This document shows positions 1 through 12,064 of a stretch of DNA of 64,000 nucleotides, piece by piece (position 1 is the stretch's first letter; each line of letters starts with the position of its first letter). This DNA comes from Onchidella celtica. Lineage: Eukaryota; Mollusca; Gastropoda; Systellommatophora; Onchidiidae. The notes under the pieces were generated by a model. The model had not been told where the DNA came from. It saw only the letters and a program-made list of their open reading frames with translations, and searched no databases. The translations under genes were made by a program, and so were the position numbers. Location of the stretch: positions 17,017,577-17,081,576 of the forward strand of contig OZ007576.1 in assembly GCA_963931925.1 (NCBI GenBank), written 5' to 3'.

Positions 1-386
1 TGTGCAGTTAATACTAACACAACTGGTTCCATACGGCGACTTAAAATGTTCACAGATGATTTTTTTTTTTTTATAGTATATAATATTATACATGACCAGT
101 ATCCTTGCCTTGCCTACGTTAGTGAAGAGGGAAATCTAAAAAAACGCCAAACTTGTGGTGTCAGAACAAATACTTCAGCGGTCTATTTTCGACTGACTAT
201 GGGAAAAGCCAAACTTGACATTTATGGATCTATATCATTTAAAGTATATGAGAAATGATACCAGAAATATCAAACAAAATTGATATATTTATCTGCATGA
301 GACATACCCACGGATAAGGTATTAAGTAAAGCTATAGTAATTAGTGTAAGCTTGTGTCCGTGAGATACCTGGATTTCACAGGTTAT
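1..386. other. 3' flank of the lectin gene
   Basis: This is the downstream flank of the minus-strand lectin gene that ends at 387. It holds a short T run near 60-72. I see no canonical AATAAA on the minus strand and no other feature. Confidence 0.5.
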
Positions 387-1375
387 TCAAATCTGTGGAA
401 TCTCACATAACATTGAGACAGCTGCAGAATAGCCAGAACAGATATCCGCCCTCATGTCCCACCCCGTGGACCTGAATAAAAGTAAACAATTACTAGATCC
501 TGGAGAAGGTTGTCCTTGAGCCCAGTCCGTGTAGTTCATGATCTGATGACTATGACTAAACACCCACTCGCCTTCCTTCTCAGCGTCACTTGCTCCTACT
601 ACTATATAGCTGATTTTGGAAACTGCATTCCTGTTGAGAAAATCTTTGACAAAATTATGCTCGCTTGCGTCATTAATTTCAGCCAAATATCCACCTTGTA
701 AACCACATTCAGTGCGGGCTGACTCAAAATTGTATCCATTCATATGTTGTTTGAAAAGGAGGTAATACCTTCCCCCATAGTCCAGAGACGCGACGAACCG
801 GTCTGATACGTGCAACTGATATCTAATATCTTTAAAGCCATTGTATATCTTCAGCGGAATGTCACCATCTCTGACCATGGCCGTCAGGTTCACTAAAAGT
901 TTAGACATACTGTCCATCTGTATTTGTTGAAGCTTGACCAACTCAATTAAATCATCCAAATTCGGTGTGTACTTGGTCACTTCTGTGATGCTCTCCTCCT
1001 CTACACAATGTCCGAAGGCGTCCACACCTAGTGCACTGCAACGATATGTCCCGATTTCTCTGACATCTGGGTAGCTCCACATGAGACTGAGAAATGAGAC
1101 ACCAGCAGTATCGATATGTCCCGAGACTGAAGCATTTGTGGGCATGGCTAAATTCACATGGTCTGGAGCATAGGCATTAACGGAAGCAAGTTCTTGGAAA
1201 ACAGGTGTTGAACTTTTGGTTCTATCTCTTCCACTTCTGGACACAATAAGTGAGATCAAATTAAACATTTGAGTGGTATTATGGTAGGAAAATGTACAGT
1301 TAACAGATAGTAACTTGGTAAGGGTAAGGTCTTCTCCAATACTGTCAGGCATGGCTATCATTTTCACTCCGGTAT
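387..1375 (-). CDS. Lectin gene exon 2 (Ig, stalk and lectin domains)
   Basis: The exon begins after a polypyrimidine tract ending in AACAG (AG at 1377-1376), in phase 1, and ends at TGA 389-387. It encodes residues 21-349, that is, the whole mature protein. Having the Ig and lectin domains on one uninterrupted exon is notable. Confidence 0.9.
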
Positions 1376-3951
1376 CTGTTGAAATAAAAAAACAAAAAGT
1401 GTGTTGGTTAGTTAGTTAATTTATTATCTGATTGGTGAAATGATTGCTTACTTGATTGATTGGTTTGGTTTGTTGGTTGACCGATTTACCTGTTAGTGAT
1501 TGGGTCGTTAATTGATTGGTTAGTTGGTGGTTATTTCAGTGATTTGTTGAAAATTTAATTGGATTGGTGGGTTGATTAATTTATGCGATTGTTGATTTGA
1601 TCAGAGTATTTGTTGGTTGGCTCTTTGATTAGTTTACAAAATTATTTGCTTATTGATGAGTTTCTTGGTTGATTGGTTGATTAGTTGGTCAAGTGATTGG
1701 TTGGGTAGCTGAATTGTCGGATGGATGGTTGTTCGTTGGTTGGTTTACTTGTTTAGTTGGTTAGTTGAATAATTAGTTGCTTGGTCGCTTTGTTACTTGA
1801 GTGGTTATTTTGTTGGCTAGTTGGTGGAGTTGGTTGATTGACTGATTGTTATTTGGTTGCCACTTAGACTGTTTTATTGGTTTGTTGATTGATTGGTTTC
1901 GTTATTTGCCTGTCTGTTTGTTGGTAGCTCTTTTAGTTGGATGGTTGGTTGATTGTTTGGATGGTTGGTGGTTTGGTTGGCTGCATGATTGTTTGGCTAA
2001 TTGGTTGGTTTTGTGACTTGGTGAATTATGTCGGTCAGTATGTTGATTAGTTAGTTGAATATGTAGTTTGTTAATTGTGTTTTTCATACACTGGTTGATT
2101 GCTTGATTGGTTCGCTGATTTGACAATAAATTTCTCTCTCTCTCTCTTTCTCATATTTTAAAAGTTGGATTGGGTTACTGATTGATTGATTTATCTACTT
2201 AACGCAGCAACCAAGTAGATTATAAACCACATTTCGTCTCTAAATGTGGAAACCGATGACTCCTAAATTGGAAGACTGGTTGACAAAATTCTTGTATAGC
2301 CAATAATTTTATCGTGGTTTCAAAATAAATCAATGTAAGTATTTTTACTCATGTCATCATAACCTATGAGAGTTGGAAATGAGTGGGCTTTTCCTTCCTG
2401 TTACTGGGATCTGGGGAAATTTTAGTGATAGGGTCTTCATCTTTGCCCCCCCCCCCTTCCCCTTTCCAACCACCGACCGACCGCGAAGGGCCCCGTGTGT
2501 CACAAATCCCAGACTGGGAGATGTAATAAGTTATGACAGGACAACAATCACGAACGAACAAGTTTAACACTTAACAGAACAACCCATCAGACTCACACAT
2601 TTATTAAACATAATTATACAGATAATAGCGCAATTACATACATTATATTATTGAAATTAACTGCCGTACACCGGCCTTATTCTCACATGCACTCTTCCTC
2701 GGATCCACAACCCGGTAGTTACTTCCTAAAGGCACTTCGGCCTCAGCCTCTCCCCTCAGGGTCTTAATAGCACATTAATAATTCACTGGCACCGCCGTCT
2801 TAACATTCCAACAACACCTCAACATGGTAATAGCACATTCGCATTTCAATTAGTACATCAACATCAAAGATACATCCCTGTCTGTGGCCAGACTGCCACG
2901 ACTCATGTGCCTCTACTGTCCTGCACCGACAGCTCACTCTCGGCCTATGGGTGGCCTTCGGCCCTATGCTGGCCTATCCCCACGTGCTCACGACGCGGCT
3001 CTTCGGCCCGTCCCCGACACCTACAAGAATAACATTACATTGGTATAATAATCCCATACCACTTCTATTCACTTCACCCCTCTTTACATCTCATGAAGCG
3101 TACACACAATAGTTCACATTTCACTCACCCCATCTTACGGTAACACACCTCCACCGTAGTACACACTACTCACTCGCGCTACAAATCCATGAACTCAACT
3201 TTCATCTATCGCTCATGGCGCACATTGCTATATCCAATATCAAGGACTTCCACGTTCCTCACATATACTTATTTACATCATGGTAATAGATGAATATAAT
3301 ATAATACATCAATCATAATTATCAATCAACGTTCTACCTACCAGTCATCACTGGAAAGACTCTCTCACTAGTCTTCTGACTGCTCCCCTTATGTTCGCCC
3401 ACTGGGCTTTCTCTTTCGTCCGTTCAGTAGGACCTTCTAACTTGCAGTGATAGTAATACAGCGCTTTCGCCTCATTCAGACCCCCCACAACTCACAACAT
3501 GCACGCTTTAACTTACTTGTCTACGTGCGTTAATTTTACTCTCCTCCTTTCCCCCCGTAATTATTAACCATCGCTCACTCCACTCGTGACACCGTGTGTT
3601 AACACATACATTTCTTGCAAGTACACAGACCCTGCAAGACCTAGAGAAGCTAGGAAGAGAATGATCCTAAAGGGGAATTATTCTTGAATCATTTCAATGT
3701 AAGGTATGGTCCAGTTGTGCGACCATCTTTGCTCTACACCATGTCTCAGCTTTAATGGGGAGACAGTCACTGAGTATATCATGATTCTGAATACGGGCAC
3801 GATTTTATCGATAATGCGCTACCAGTTTTGTGCGTACTGACCACATTTCTGTATGTGGACCGACTGAAAAACAAGTTCACACGTACCATATGCACATACG
3901 CAACACACACGCACGAGCAGAGAGAGAGAGACAGAGACAGAGACAGAGGCA

Positions 3952-4031
<80 letters not shown>

Positions 4032-5498
4032 AGTCGTCCTGCAGAAACCAAACATCACGGTCGTTAATGAATCATTGAAATGGCACCATTATACTTACTG
4101 TGCCTGTCACGGACATGGCGCCCGCCAGACATGCGATCCAGCGAGTATCGCTGGTGAAATTGAGATATTGGCCATAACAACTTTTGGGTTGAAAATTGTC
4201 CTTTCTTTTCCTCGTTTCTTTTTCTTCCTTATCCATTTATATACCAATCGACATTATACTAAAACAATGAAACTTGTGAAAGTGTGTTTTGTGCATTTTG
4301 GAGCGTGAAAGGTTATTATGTAAGGCGTTTTTACTTGTCTTGGGTCTACTTCCTTGGGTAAGTAACTGTATGATAGTGTTTTTCCACGTCACTGTATGGC
4401 AAACCACATGATAATTATGTAAGTATATGAGTAATAGTCTCAAAAGCTCTTTAAGATCCCTTTTAAACAGTTTACATCAAATCTAATGGAACCAGAGCGC
4501 CCGAAATAATACAAAACAATGCACACAGTTTAGGTCATGCTCCTTTACTGGGAAATGTCTCTGACCATGATCCTTTTTGTCGTCGGCTGTTTACGAAACC
4601 AACTCAATGTTTATAGAGAATGGCAGTCCAATGCTGCACTATCAAGTCTGTTGTAAGTGCAGTGAAAGTAAAAAAAAATTGAACTGTTGTTGGAGGAGAA
4701 AGAATTAAGAAAGCTTGTGGACGAGTGTTTATTTGTTGTGAGTATTGATACCGGTGAGGGAGAGAGGAGGCTTTGAAGTGCAAGAAATGGTCCAAACGAA
4801 GGAGGCATATCAATCGAAGTTGTAGATCTAGATCAAGATTTACAAGTTTTGAAGAGGAGGATGGTGATGTCGTAAATGTTACAGACATATATATGTTATA
4901 CTGTATTAATGAAACAAAAGCTTGCCAAATTTCACATGACTGAGGTTAAATAGAACGTATTCATCAAGATGGAGAAACATACCACACATTCAATAGCAAA
5001 TTTTCCCAAGCTTTGATTCTGAGAACAGCCCAGGGCCCAAAACTTCAACCGTCAACAACTTCGTCTAATTAATATTACCACGCATTAATGAAACTGGCGT
5101 CAAATGAACAGGAAAGACATCACATTAATAAGTCAACACTGAGTTGAAATACACAAAATGTACTTCTCGGACAGGGCAGTTGCGATCAGTCACTGTATTC
5201 CCCATAGGCAGATCCTGTTTAACAACCCTGCGGGGGAGCGTACACCTCTTGTCATATTATTTGTTCAGGCTAACTTTGATATACAATATGATCTTCACTT
5301 ATGGACAATGCTGTCATATTTCATGTTATTATTTGATATGTCCCCCGCTTGACTTAGAACTGTCATTTTAAATTTTTACATTTCGTAAATAGGATAGTTA
5401 TGTCAAGAGTAGTTAAGAAATTGTTTGGGAACCTTACCTGCATAACTTTGTCCCATGACCAAGGCAGACATTACAGCAATCAACACCAACTTTGCCAT
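387..5498 (-). CDS. Secreted Ig-like + C-type lectin domain protein (CREP/VIgL-like)
   Basis: The gene has two coding exons, 5498-5438 and 1375-387, which join in phase (61 + 989 nt) to give 349 residues. Residues 1-20 (MAKLVLIAVMSALVMGQSYA) form a signal peptide. Residues about 30-145 look like one immunoglobulin-type domain, with C47 in SVNCTF pairing with C133 in the GTYRC motif. Residues about 160-190 form a leucine-rich heptad-like stalk. Residues about 220-347 form a C-type lectin domain with the expected cysteines (TEC, SNC, DIC and SMLCE). The usual EPN or QPD sugar/calcium motif is replaced by QPS, so canonical calcium-dependent sugar binding is doubtful. Several N-glycosylation sequons are present. 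Snail proteins of this layout (CREP or VIgL types) are secreted haemolymph pattern-recognition factors; that role is inferred here from architecture only. The intron carries a solo LTR. Confidence 0.88.
1412..2130. repeat. Degenerate TTGGTTGATTGG-type tandem repeat
   Basis: About 700 bp are built from variants of TTGGTTGATTGG and TTAGTTGG with no fixed period. The tract lies in the intron of the lectin gene. Its short open frames, rich in Q, N and T, are artefacts of the repeat. Confidence 0.75.
2498..3591 (+). mobile_element. Solo LTR (family A, copy 1), TSD CCGTG
   Basis: This 1094-bp element begins TGTCAC and ends GTGACA, giving TG...CA ends inside a short inverted repeat. It is flanked by a perfect 5-bp direct repeat, CCGTG, at 2493-2497 and 3592-3596. 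No internal gag or pol region is present, so it is a solo LTR left by recombination of a retrotransposon. It lies in the intron of the lectin gene and is homologous along its length to the element at 6884-7965. Confidence 0.9.
3917..4029. repeat. (GA)n microsatellite
   Basis: The first part is an imperfect GA/GACA repeat. It becomes a pure AG run from about 3953 to 4029. Confidence 0.95.
4030..5437. other. Remainder of lectin gene intron
   Basis: I see no coding signal, RNA gene or clear mobile-element ends in this intronic stretch. Confidence 0.4.
5438..5498 (-). CDS. Lectin gene exon 1 (signal peptide)
   Basis: The ATG is at 5498-5496. Twenty codons encode a hydrophobic signal peptide, followed by one base of a split codon and the donor GTAAGG at 5437. 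The exon is too short to be found as an open frame. It is supported by the phase match to exon 2 and by the signal-peptide character. Confidence 0.85.
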
Positions 5499-5660
5499 AA
5501 TGTCTCGTTGTCTGAGTCTGTGATAGCCAGAAAAAAGTAAAGAACAAGACTTTGACTGCGAGCAGGCGAGTAGCAGGTTGGGCGTCTCGTCAGCTTCGTG
5601 CGGCGACTTAAACTGATATTGAAATAAATATCTCGCTTGTCAACTCTCGTTGCAATATCT
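5499..5660 (-). promoter_or_regulatory. Putative promoter/5' UTR of the lectin gene
   Basis: This is the sequence directly upstream of the lectin ATG. Read on the minus strand it holds an AT-rich stretch with TATTTAT-like elements about 110-140 bp before the ATG. No transcription start can be fixed by eye. Confidence 0.25.
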
Positions 5661-6109
5661 GTTAAAAGGGGCGTGTATTGGTGTGTATGTATGTGTGTAT
5701 GTGCATTTAGGTCTATGGTGGTCTTCCTTTAAATGTGGTTAGTGTGAGTATATTATCTGTATGTGTGTAGGTGCGATTATCACAAGATGTCCTATAGCCA
5801 TATAAAAACTGCAGTAACTACTGCACAATACAAATGACAACTGAAGGGGTACACTCATACATGTCACTTGACTGTTATTATCTTCTGTTTTTTTTCTTTC
5901 CCTCTAATCAGGATGTTTAAAGGTTGTCCGATAAGGACCAGTAATAATTATTCAAAGTGGATAGGTGGACCCCGGTGTGTACCTAGCAAAATATAGGTGT
6001 TTTAGGATAGGTGGACCCCGGACCAATGAAAAGCTGTCTTTCATCGCCAAGTTAGGCTAGGGTAAGAAAACAAACATTCGAATGGCGGCATGGATGTCGA
6101 TAGATCTAC

Positions 6110-6240
6110 ATGTTTTGTTGGACCTGGGGGGGGGGGGGGGTGGGTGAGGGTCTAATCAGTTTGTGTCAATGGGCGGTAGTCACATTGACTAATCAGGCGA
6201 AAAGGGGCTGGGGTAGCCATTGCCGATCGATGTACATACA
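6110..6240 (+). repeat. Interspersed repeat, second copy inverted at 28826-28945
   Basis: The stretch containing a 15-G run, then AATCAGTTTGTGTCAATGGG and TGACTAATCAGGCGAAAA, matches the reverse complement of 28826-28945. It marks a dispersed family that I cannot classify. Confidence 0.6.
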
Positions 6241-6267
6241 AGTAGGCCTACATTGGCTGAGATAATA

Positions 6268-6325
6268 CCTCCGTGGTGCAGCGGTTGAGTGATTGGACGT
6301 GAATGCCAAGTTTCTCGTACCACCA
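6268..6325 (+). mobile_element. Possible tRNA-derived SINE head fragment
   Basis: CCGTGGTGCAGCGGTTGAG resembles the A-box region of tRNA-derived SINEs. No convincing B box or SINE body was found, so this is tentative. Confidence 0.25.
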
Positions 6326-6883
6326 GATAAGTACATACTCATGACTGGAATTTGTTGCTGAATTACAACAGAATTTTTCTTTTTGCAACATCACTCTTAC
6401 GGAACACACCACCTTTAAGGACTACTATCCTAAAACATTTCACTACAATGAACCCAGCCCGGGGTCCACCTAGCGAAATATAGGCGTTTTAGGATAGGTG
6501 GACCCCGGACCAATGAAAGCTGGCCGGGGTCCACCTATCTTATACAGATAGGTAGACCCCGGGGTCCACCGATCCTCTACCATAATTATTACTGAGTAAG
6601 ATCAAATAATTTTCTCTCAAGAGCTACATTGTCCAAATAGTCTTTGTGTACATTAATTTTTTTGGCCAATAAATAGGATTGCGGTGACAATCTATGAAAC
6701 TCGTCACTCTGAAAGATTCATAATAATATTTCATAGTCTACGTTCACCGTTGTTACGTGTACATGCACCAGGGTCCAAGTATACACCAGTCAACATATTA
6801 CTCATGCAAGTTATTGTTGACTGTCTCTGTTTGATATAATGTTCTGTTATTCAACTGGGCTTCGACCATTTCCTGATTTATTG

Positions 6884-7965
6884 TGTAACAAATCCCAGAC
6901 TGGGAGATGTACTGATTATGACAGGATAACAATCACGAACAGACAAGTATAACACTTAACAGAACAACCAAACAGGCTCACACATTTATTATACATAAAG
7001 ATAAAGATATACGTGCAATTACATAGGTTACATTATTCAATTCAAATACCATCCAATGGTCATTATTCCCAACATTCATTCTTTCTCCGGGTCCACAACC
7101 CGATAGTTACTCTTCTAAATATGCTCCGGCCTCAGCCTCACATCGATGTATGTACTACTTGCGGCCTATCTTACTGGCTCCTGCTCAACCTAACCTCAAT
7201 ATCTTAATCTCACCTCAATATCTCAATATCACATTAATATCTTAATATCACATTAATATCTCAATTCATAACGTCCCTGCCTGTGGCCAGACTGCCACGA
7301 CTAATGTGCCCTCGCTGTCCTGCGCGACAGCTTCACTCAAGCTGGCCTGTGGGTAGCCTTCTGCCTAACCCATGCATCTCACTTATGCTGGCCTATCCCC
7401 TGCACTAGTCATCCACCACGGGCAGCCTCACTGCCCGACCCCGACACCTATAAGAATAACATTACATCTCTATAACACCATACAATTACTATCCACTTCA
7501 CCACTCATTACGGACCATCCAGCGTACACACAACAGTCCACATTTCACTCACCACACATCTGCAATTCTCTACGGTAACACACCTCCACCGTATTACACA
7601 GTACTCAGACTCGCTACGAATCCATGATCCTAACTTACATCTATCGCTCACTGCGCACATCTCTATACGCAGTAATCAATGACTTTCACATTCCTCACAT
7701 ATAACTTATTTACATCATGGTCATAGGAGAATATAGTACATCAATCATCATAATTATCAATCCTTATAGTTCAACCTACCAGTCATCACTGGAATACACA
7801 ACAAACTCCCGACTGCTCTCTTCACGTCTGTCCCCTTGGACTTTTCGGCTTGCAGTGATCTGACTACTCAGATCTTGCCTCGTCTAAGCCTCAACTCACT
7901 CACAACACGCACGCTTCAAGCCCCCTTCCTCGCACTTATTGACCCTCCCTCACTCGCTCGTGACA
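6884..7965 (+). mobile_element. Solo LTR (family A, copy 2), TSD TATTG
   Basis: This 1082-bp element begins TGTAAC, ends GTGACA and is flanked by a perfect 5-bp direct repeat, TATTG, at 6879-6883 and 7966-7970. It is collinear with the LTR at 2498-3591 and in the same orientation. It has no internal retroelement sequence. Confidence 0.9.
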
Positions 7966-8049
7966 TATTGATCTGTTCATTAATCTCACAACCGGCAGTT
8001 GTTGAAAACTTACCGGGTTTACGAATCTTGGCAAGACGAAAACATATTC

Positions 8050-8722
8050 AAATAAACTCTCTCTCTCTCTCTTTCTCTCTCTCTGTGTGTCTAAAATGCT
8101 AGTTCGCTTTTTAGATTTCTATGTGCGCACATAACTGTTGTATTTCGTCGATACCTTTTACTTTTACCTTTATTATTATTATTATTACTCCATCATACTG
8201 TGCAAATCCACTGCAGCCACCCCCTACGCCTGCCCAGTGTGTGGGAAACAATTCCGTGCCCGGATCGGACTCAACAGCCATCTCCGGACACACCCAGTCC
8301 CAACCCCATCATAGAGGGGTGTCAGTGGTCCTCATCGCCTGCGATGGACGAACATCATCACTGTGCTCTCTAAATGTCTTTGTATTCCGGATCCCATTGT
8401 TTTGACTCTCTCACTCTCTCCTCCCTCTCTCTCTCTCTCTCTCTCTCTCCTCTCTCTATCACTCTCCACTCTCTCCCTTACTATAATGCTACTTACTACT
8501 TGGCTTTTTTTTTTTTTTGAAGTACCAATCAGATACGGCTGTTCTGGCCGTGGCATTTACTGATTTAGTGGTGAGGTACCCCGTCTCTTACTTACACCCT
8601 TTGTGCTCTCTAAATGTCTTTGCGGCCAAGATCCCATCGCTCTCTCTCTTGCTCTCTGTCTTTTCCCCTCACTCTCTCTCCACCCTCTCCCTCTCTCTCT
8701 CTCCCTCTCTCTCCCCTCTCTT
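8050..8722. repeat. Clustered (CT)n microsatellites
   Basis: CT-rich tracts occur at about 8058-8092, 8403-8480 and 8638-8722. A short duplicated segment, GTGCTCTCTAAATGTCTTTG, precedes the second and third tracts (about 8361 and 8601). Confidence 0.85.
8199..8345 (+). mobile_element. LINE-type C2H2 zinc-finger remnant
   Basis: A short plus-strand frame reads YACPVCGKQF, then ARIGLNSHLRTH, a C-x2-C-x12-H-x3-H finger. It ends near SVVLIACDGRTSS. The combination of SRIGL/ARIGL with a C-terminal ACDGRT is, as I recall, common at the 3' end of invertebrate LINE-encoded proteins. There is no surrounding gene, so it is probably a retrotransposon fossil. Confidence 0.45.
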
Positions 8723-10840
8723 GAAAGAGAGATTTCTTCTTGCTTAAATTTAATCACTCCAAATCCAATAGATGATTCCAGTTAAGGGCAATGATTCTAC
8801 GTTTGTCACATTTGCCACAGAGTCGAGACGTCTAATTTTCCAACAACCAGAACTGATCCAGGCATTTTCGTGAGTTTCATTTCCCATAACTAGATCTCAG
8901 GTGACTAAAAACAAACACGTTTCATACCCGGGAAGTTCAATATGTCATTGATTCTAATGACAACCAAATGAAAGTGGTTCGGTTGTATTCTTAGCAAAAA
9001 ATCAACCACATGCGCAGGTTTAAATGACACGGCGAAAGGGCTAAAGAACACCACTTTCGCAATTTGAAACTGAAAGGGTTGGTACTTTGCTGTGAGTAAA
9101 TCCACCTATACTCAACCAGTATTCTGTCTTCTATGCAAACAACACTAACTCAGGACTGTTATTTTAGAGTGGAGCACATTGAAAGGATTGGAGTTTTCAG
9201 AATCAAAGTGTAAATAAAGAACATGTTTTATCTCCATAAATTAATTTTTAATTTTTTCACTTAAGCACAGTATTGAACTGAGACCTTCAACCAACGCATC
9301 TGGACAAACTCGCGGGCACACAAACATACAGTGAGGTTCCTAAACTATTCTTAGACAGAAATGATGTGTGAACACTTTCAAATTCTCTCTTTCGGGACAT
9401 GGAGAGGGAAGAATAATGGGGGAAAGAAAAAACCAACAACATCTGTAGCACGATTCCTCACAAATGATAACAATGACATTCAATTCAGGAGATGGGAAAG
9501 TCAATAGGCACGCTCAAAGAAATCTAGAAAAGAAGAGCAGCGAGAAGTCGGTAAAGATGAAAAAATCAAACGAAACTGACAGATTTAAAACGCTGTCATT
9601 ATGTAGCTATGGTGACTGAGGAGGGCGTTTATAGTCAGTATCGTCATTTATACACAGACTCCGGGCGTCTCTGGAATCATTATCCGGTGGCATAGGATGA
9701 TTGATGTTTCATTCACTATTATTTCTCGCGGTTTCTGAATTTTTGTACTACAAAAACCATGTGAAGTGGGTAGTTTCGTGTAAATTCTTTCAATCAGTGA
9801 ATTGTTCAACTAAAATGTGAAGTCACAGTCTCAACTTCGGGGCGCACGGATGACTCAATTTTTAATTACTACTAGAGGCGATACCCGACATTACCCGAGA
9901 TAAAACCTGTCTTTGTGCAAAAACAGGATCAGTAACTAAAGCAAACTAAAAAAAAAAAAAAAATCTCCAAATCTAAAAAAAAAAAGAACCGTCCACAGGT
10001 TCGAAAGGAAGGACCTTCAAAATTCCACGCCAATCCGAGCTGTATGAGCAGCGAATTATTTTTCCGACGGGATTTGAGCCGGGACCGATGTCCTCGAAAT
10101 ACATTTAACTTGGACTGTTATTTGTCTTCTTTCCGTCCAAAGGTTTTTTTATTAAAGTATTTTTTTCCTACATTCCACCACACCAGCTCTGTGTATTTGA
10201 CGTGATTTATGTCATGTGATTTTGCACATGCAAAATAAGATTTAAAATGGTGAAAGAATGCAAAAATATGAACATTTATCATGAAGCATTGGTACATACG
10301 AAAGTGTTCAATAAGTGACATTTTACAGTTATAGAACACTAGGCACTAGAATGTTAGGAACAGTGTATATGAAAGAAAGAACAGTACGTGTATTGATGCT
10401 AGACATTGATGGCGAAAAATCAAACACATTCTTTATATTCTATCCAAAGAGATCGAGGGTCGTCTATGTGTAAAAATAGCCTACAATTCCTTAGGGTCCG
10501 TTTGTGTGGGTGGAGCCCCTGCGCGTACGTGTGTGTGTGTGTGTGTGTGAATAGGTGCGTCTGTGTGTGTATCGGTGGGTAGGTCTGTATGTAAATTATG
10601 TATATTTCGGTGGCTAGGCGTATGTGTGTATGTTTGAAATGTTTGTGACTGCAGTCCTGAATATCAGCAATCGAAACTATGTTATAATAATAGCACTAAA
10701 CTGTGTAATAAAGTGTACGACGGTAGAGATGATAACAATTGCAATTCGTTTTTGTTGTTGTTGTTGCCGTTGTTGTAGATGTTTAAGTAGCCTCACTAGT
10801 GGTCACAGCAGTGGTAATGACAACATTAGTTATTGCTGCT
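8723..10840. other. Gene-free, mostly single-copy-looking DNA
   Basis: No exon, RNA gene or element ends were recognised. The region holds short A runs near 9948-9985, a (GT)n tract at about 10526-10550 and a small TTG triplet run near 10750. Confidence 0.4.
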
Positions 10841-12059
10841 TGTCATGATTCGGATATTGTTAAAACTCACGCAGAGAGTGAGTTGTTGTTGTTTACCAGG
10901 GCCATGAGAAATTGGCTGGTGGCCTTGAACGGTCCTCGCCAAATTATAGTTGGTGAGTAAATAAATGTAAAGTTAAACTGCTAGAGTCACGCTTGTCGGC
11001 TTTAATGTTCGTGATTAATAAGTAATGGAGTAGGGGTGAAACAAGGTGGGGACAGTTGACATTGTTAAGTATGACTAGACAAGTTTTTGCACGTTAACTG
11101 GCTGGTAGAATAGTGCAGACGTATTACTACAATTAAAATGGTGGGAGGTTTCGACCTATGAGATAGCTGAACTAATTGGGCCAGCGGACTAGCACGCTGG
11201 GTAGTTAGATAGTATATAACATCGTGTAACGTTCAGATTTGGTGAATACAGACGAGAGAAGCATCGTGTCGTGAAGTATCTCCGGTCGGCCAGTACCTGA
11301 ACTGTGTGGTCTGAAGACTAAGAAGTCCTTGCTAACGGACTGACTGAGCTCTAGAAAGAAAGGTCTGAGTGGGCTGACCTTTGAAAGCCCACGCTGCGCT
11401 ATTTTGATGTTCGCGCCTCCCAGTAGGCGTGAGCAATGGTAATATATCTTATTTATTCAAGTATAATAGAGATCGGAGATAGAGAGAGAACTACAGCCTC
11501 ATAGGAAGACTAAGGAAACCCCAGCTGGCACTCGACCACGAGTGTCCTGTATGATAGATCTATTGCCATAGTATGATTGGAATAATATAGCACATTGTTG
11601 ATGAATTGAATAGTGATTGTGCATAAAATATAGTCTTTTGGCAACTGCTTAAATTACCTACAAGCCGAAGAGTGCTTCTGTAGGCTTTGAACGTACTGGG
11701 CTCTCCTAACATTTAAGCCCATATGATTTATGGAGAGTTTGCCTGGCGACTGGCCAGTGGCGACTCAACTGTCACTTTAAATTGATATCCAGTTTCGTAT
11801 AATATACCTGTTTACTATTGATTGCAGTACCTCCATAGTTACATGAATATCATTGGTTAAGTTATTAGAGTTTTTGGTTTGAATATATACCTCTATTGTC
11901 TTTTGTTTTGTTATTATTTATGTAAACTATGGCCTGACCGGCCTGACATATATACGCTCTAGTTATTTAGTACTTTTCTTGTGTGGTTGTGTCCGAGTGT
12001 GAGTTAGCTGCCTCTCGTGCAGTCGTAACATCCCCAAGACCCTAACTCTGCTCGTGACA
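10841..12059 (+). mobile_element. Solo LTR (family B), TSD CTGCT
   Basis: This 1219-bp element begins TGTCATG and ends CTCGTGACA. It is flanked by a perfect 5-bp direct repeat, CTGCT, at 10836-10840 and 12060-12064. The ends resemble those of family A but the body does not align with it, so it comes from another retrotransposon family. No internal region is present. Confidence 0.82.
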
Positions 12060-12064
12060 CTGCT

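Larger units (their letters stand above)
5959..6580. repeat. Direct/inverted repeats of a GGTGGACCCCGG motif
   Basis: The block AGGATAGGTGGACCCCGG occurs at about 5959, 6005 and 6492. Its reverse complement, CCGGGGTCCACCTA, occurs at about 6461 and 6523. The blocks bracket a shared segment with TATAGGNGTTTTAGGATAGG. The arrangement suggests the two ends of an inserted element or a cruciform-prone repeat. Confidence 0.55.

Noticed and set aside
510-701. Plus-strand 63-codon frame
   Set aside because: It is antisense to the C-type lectin domain exon, which carries the conserved cysteines on the minus strand.
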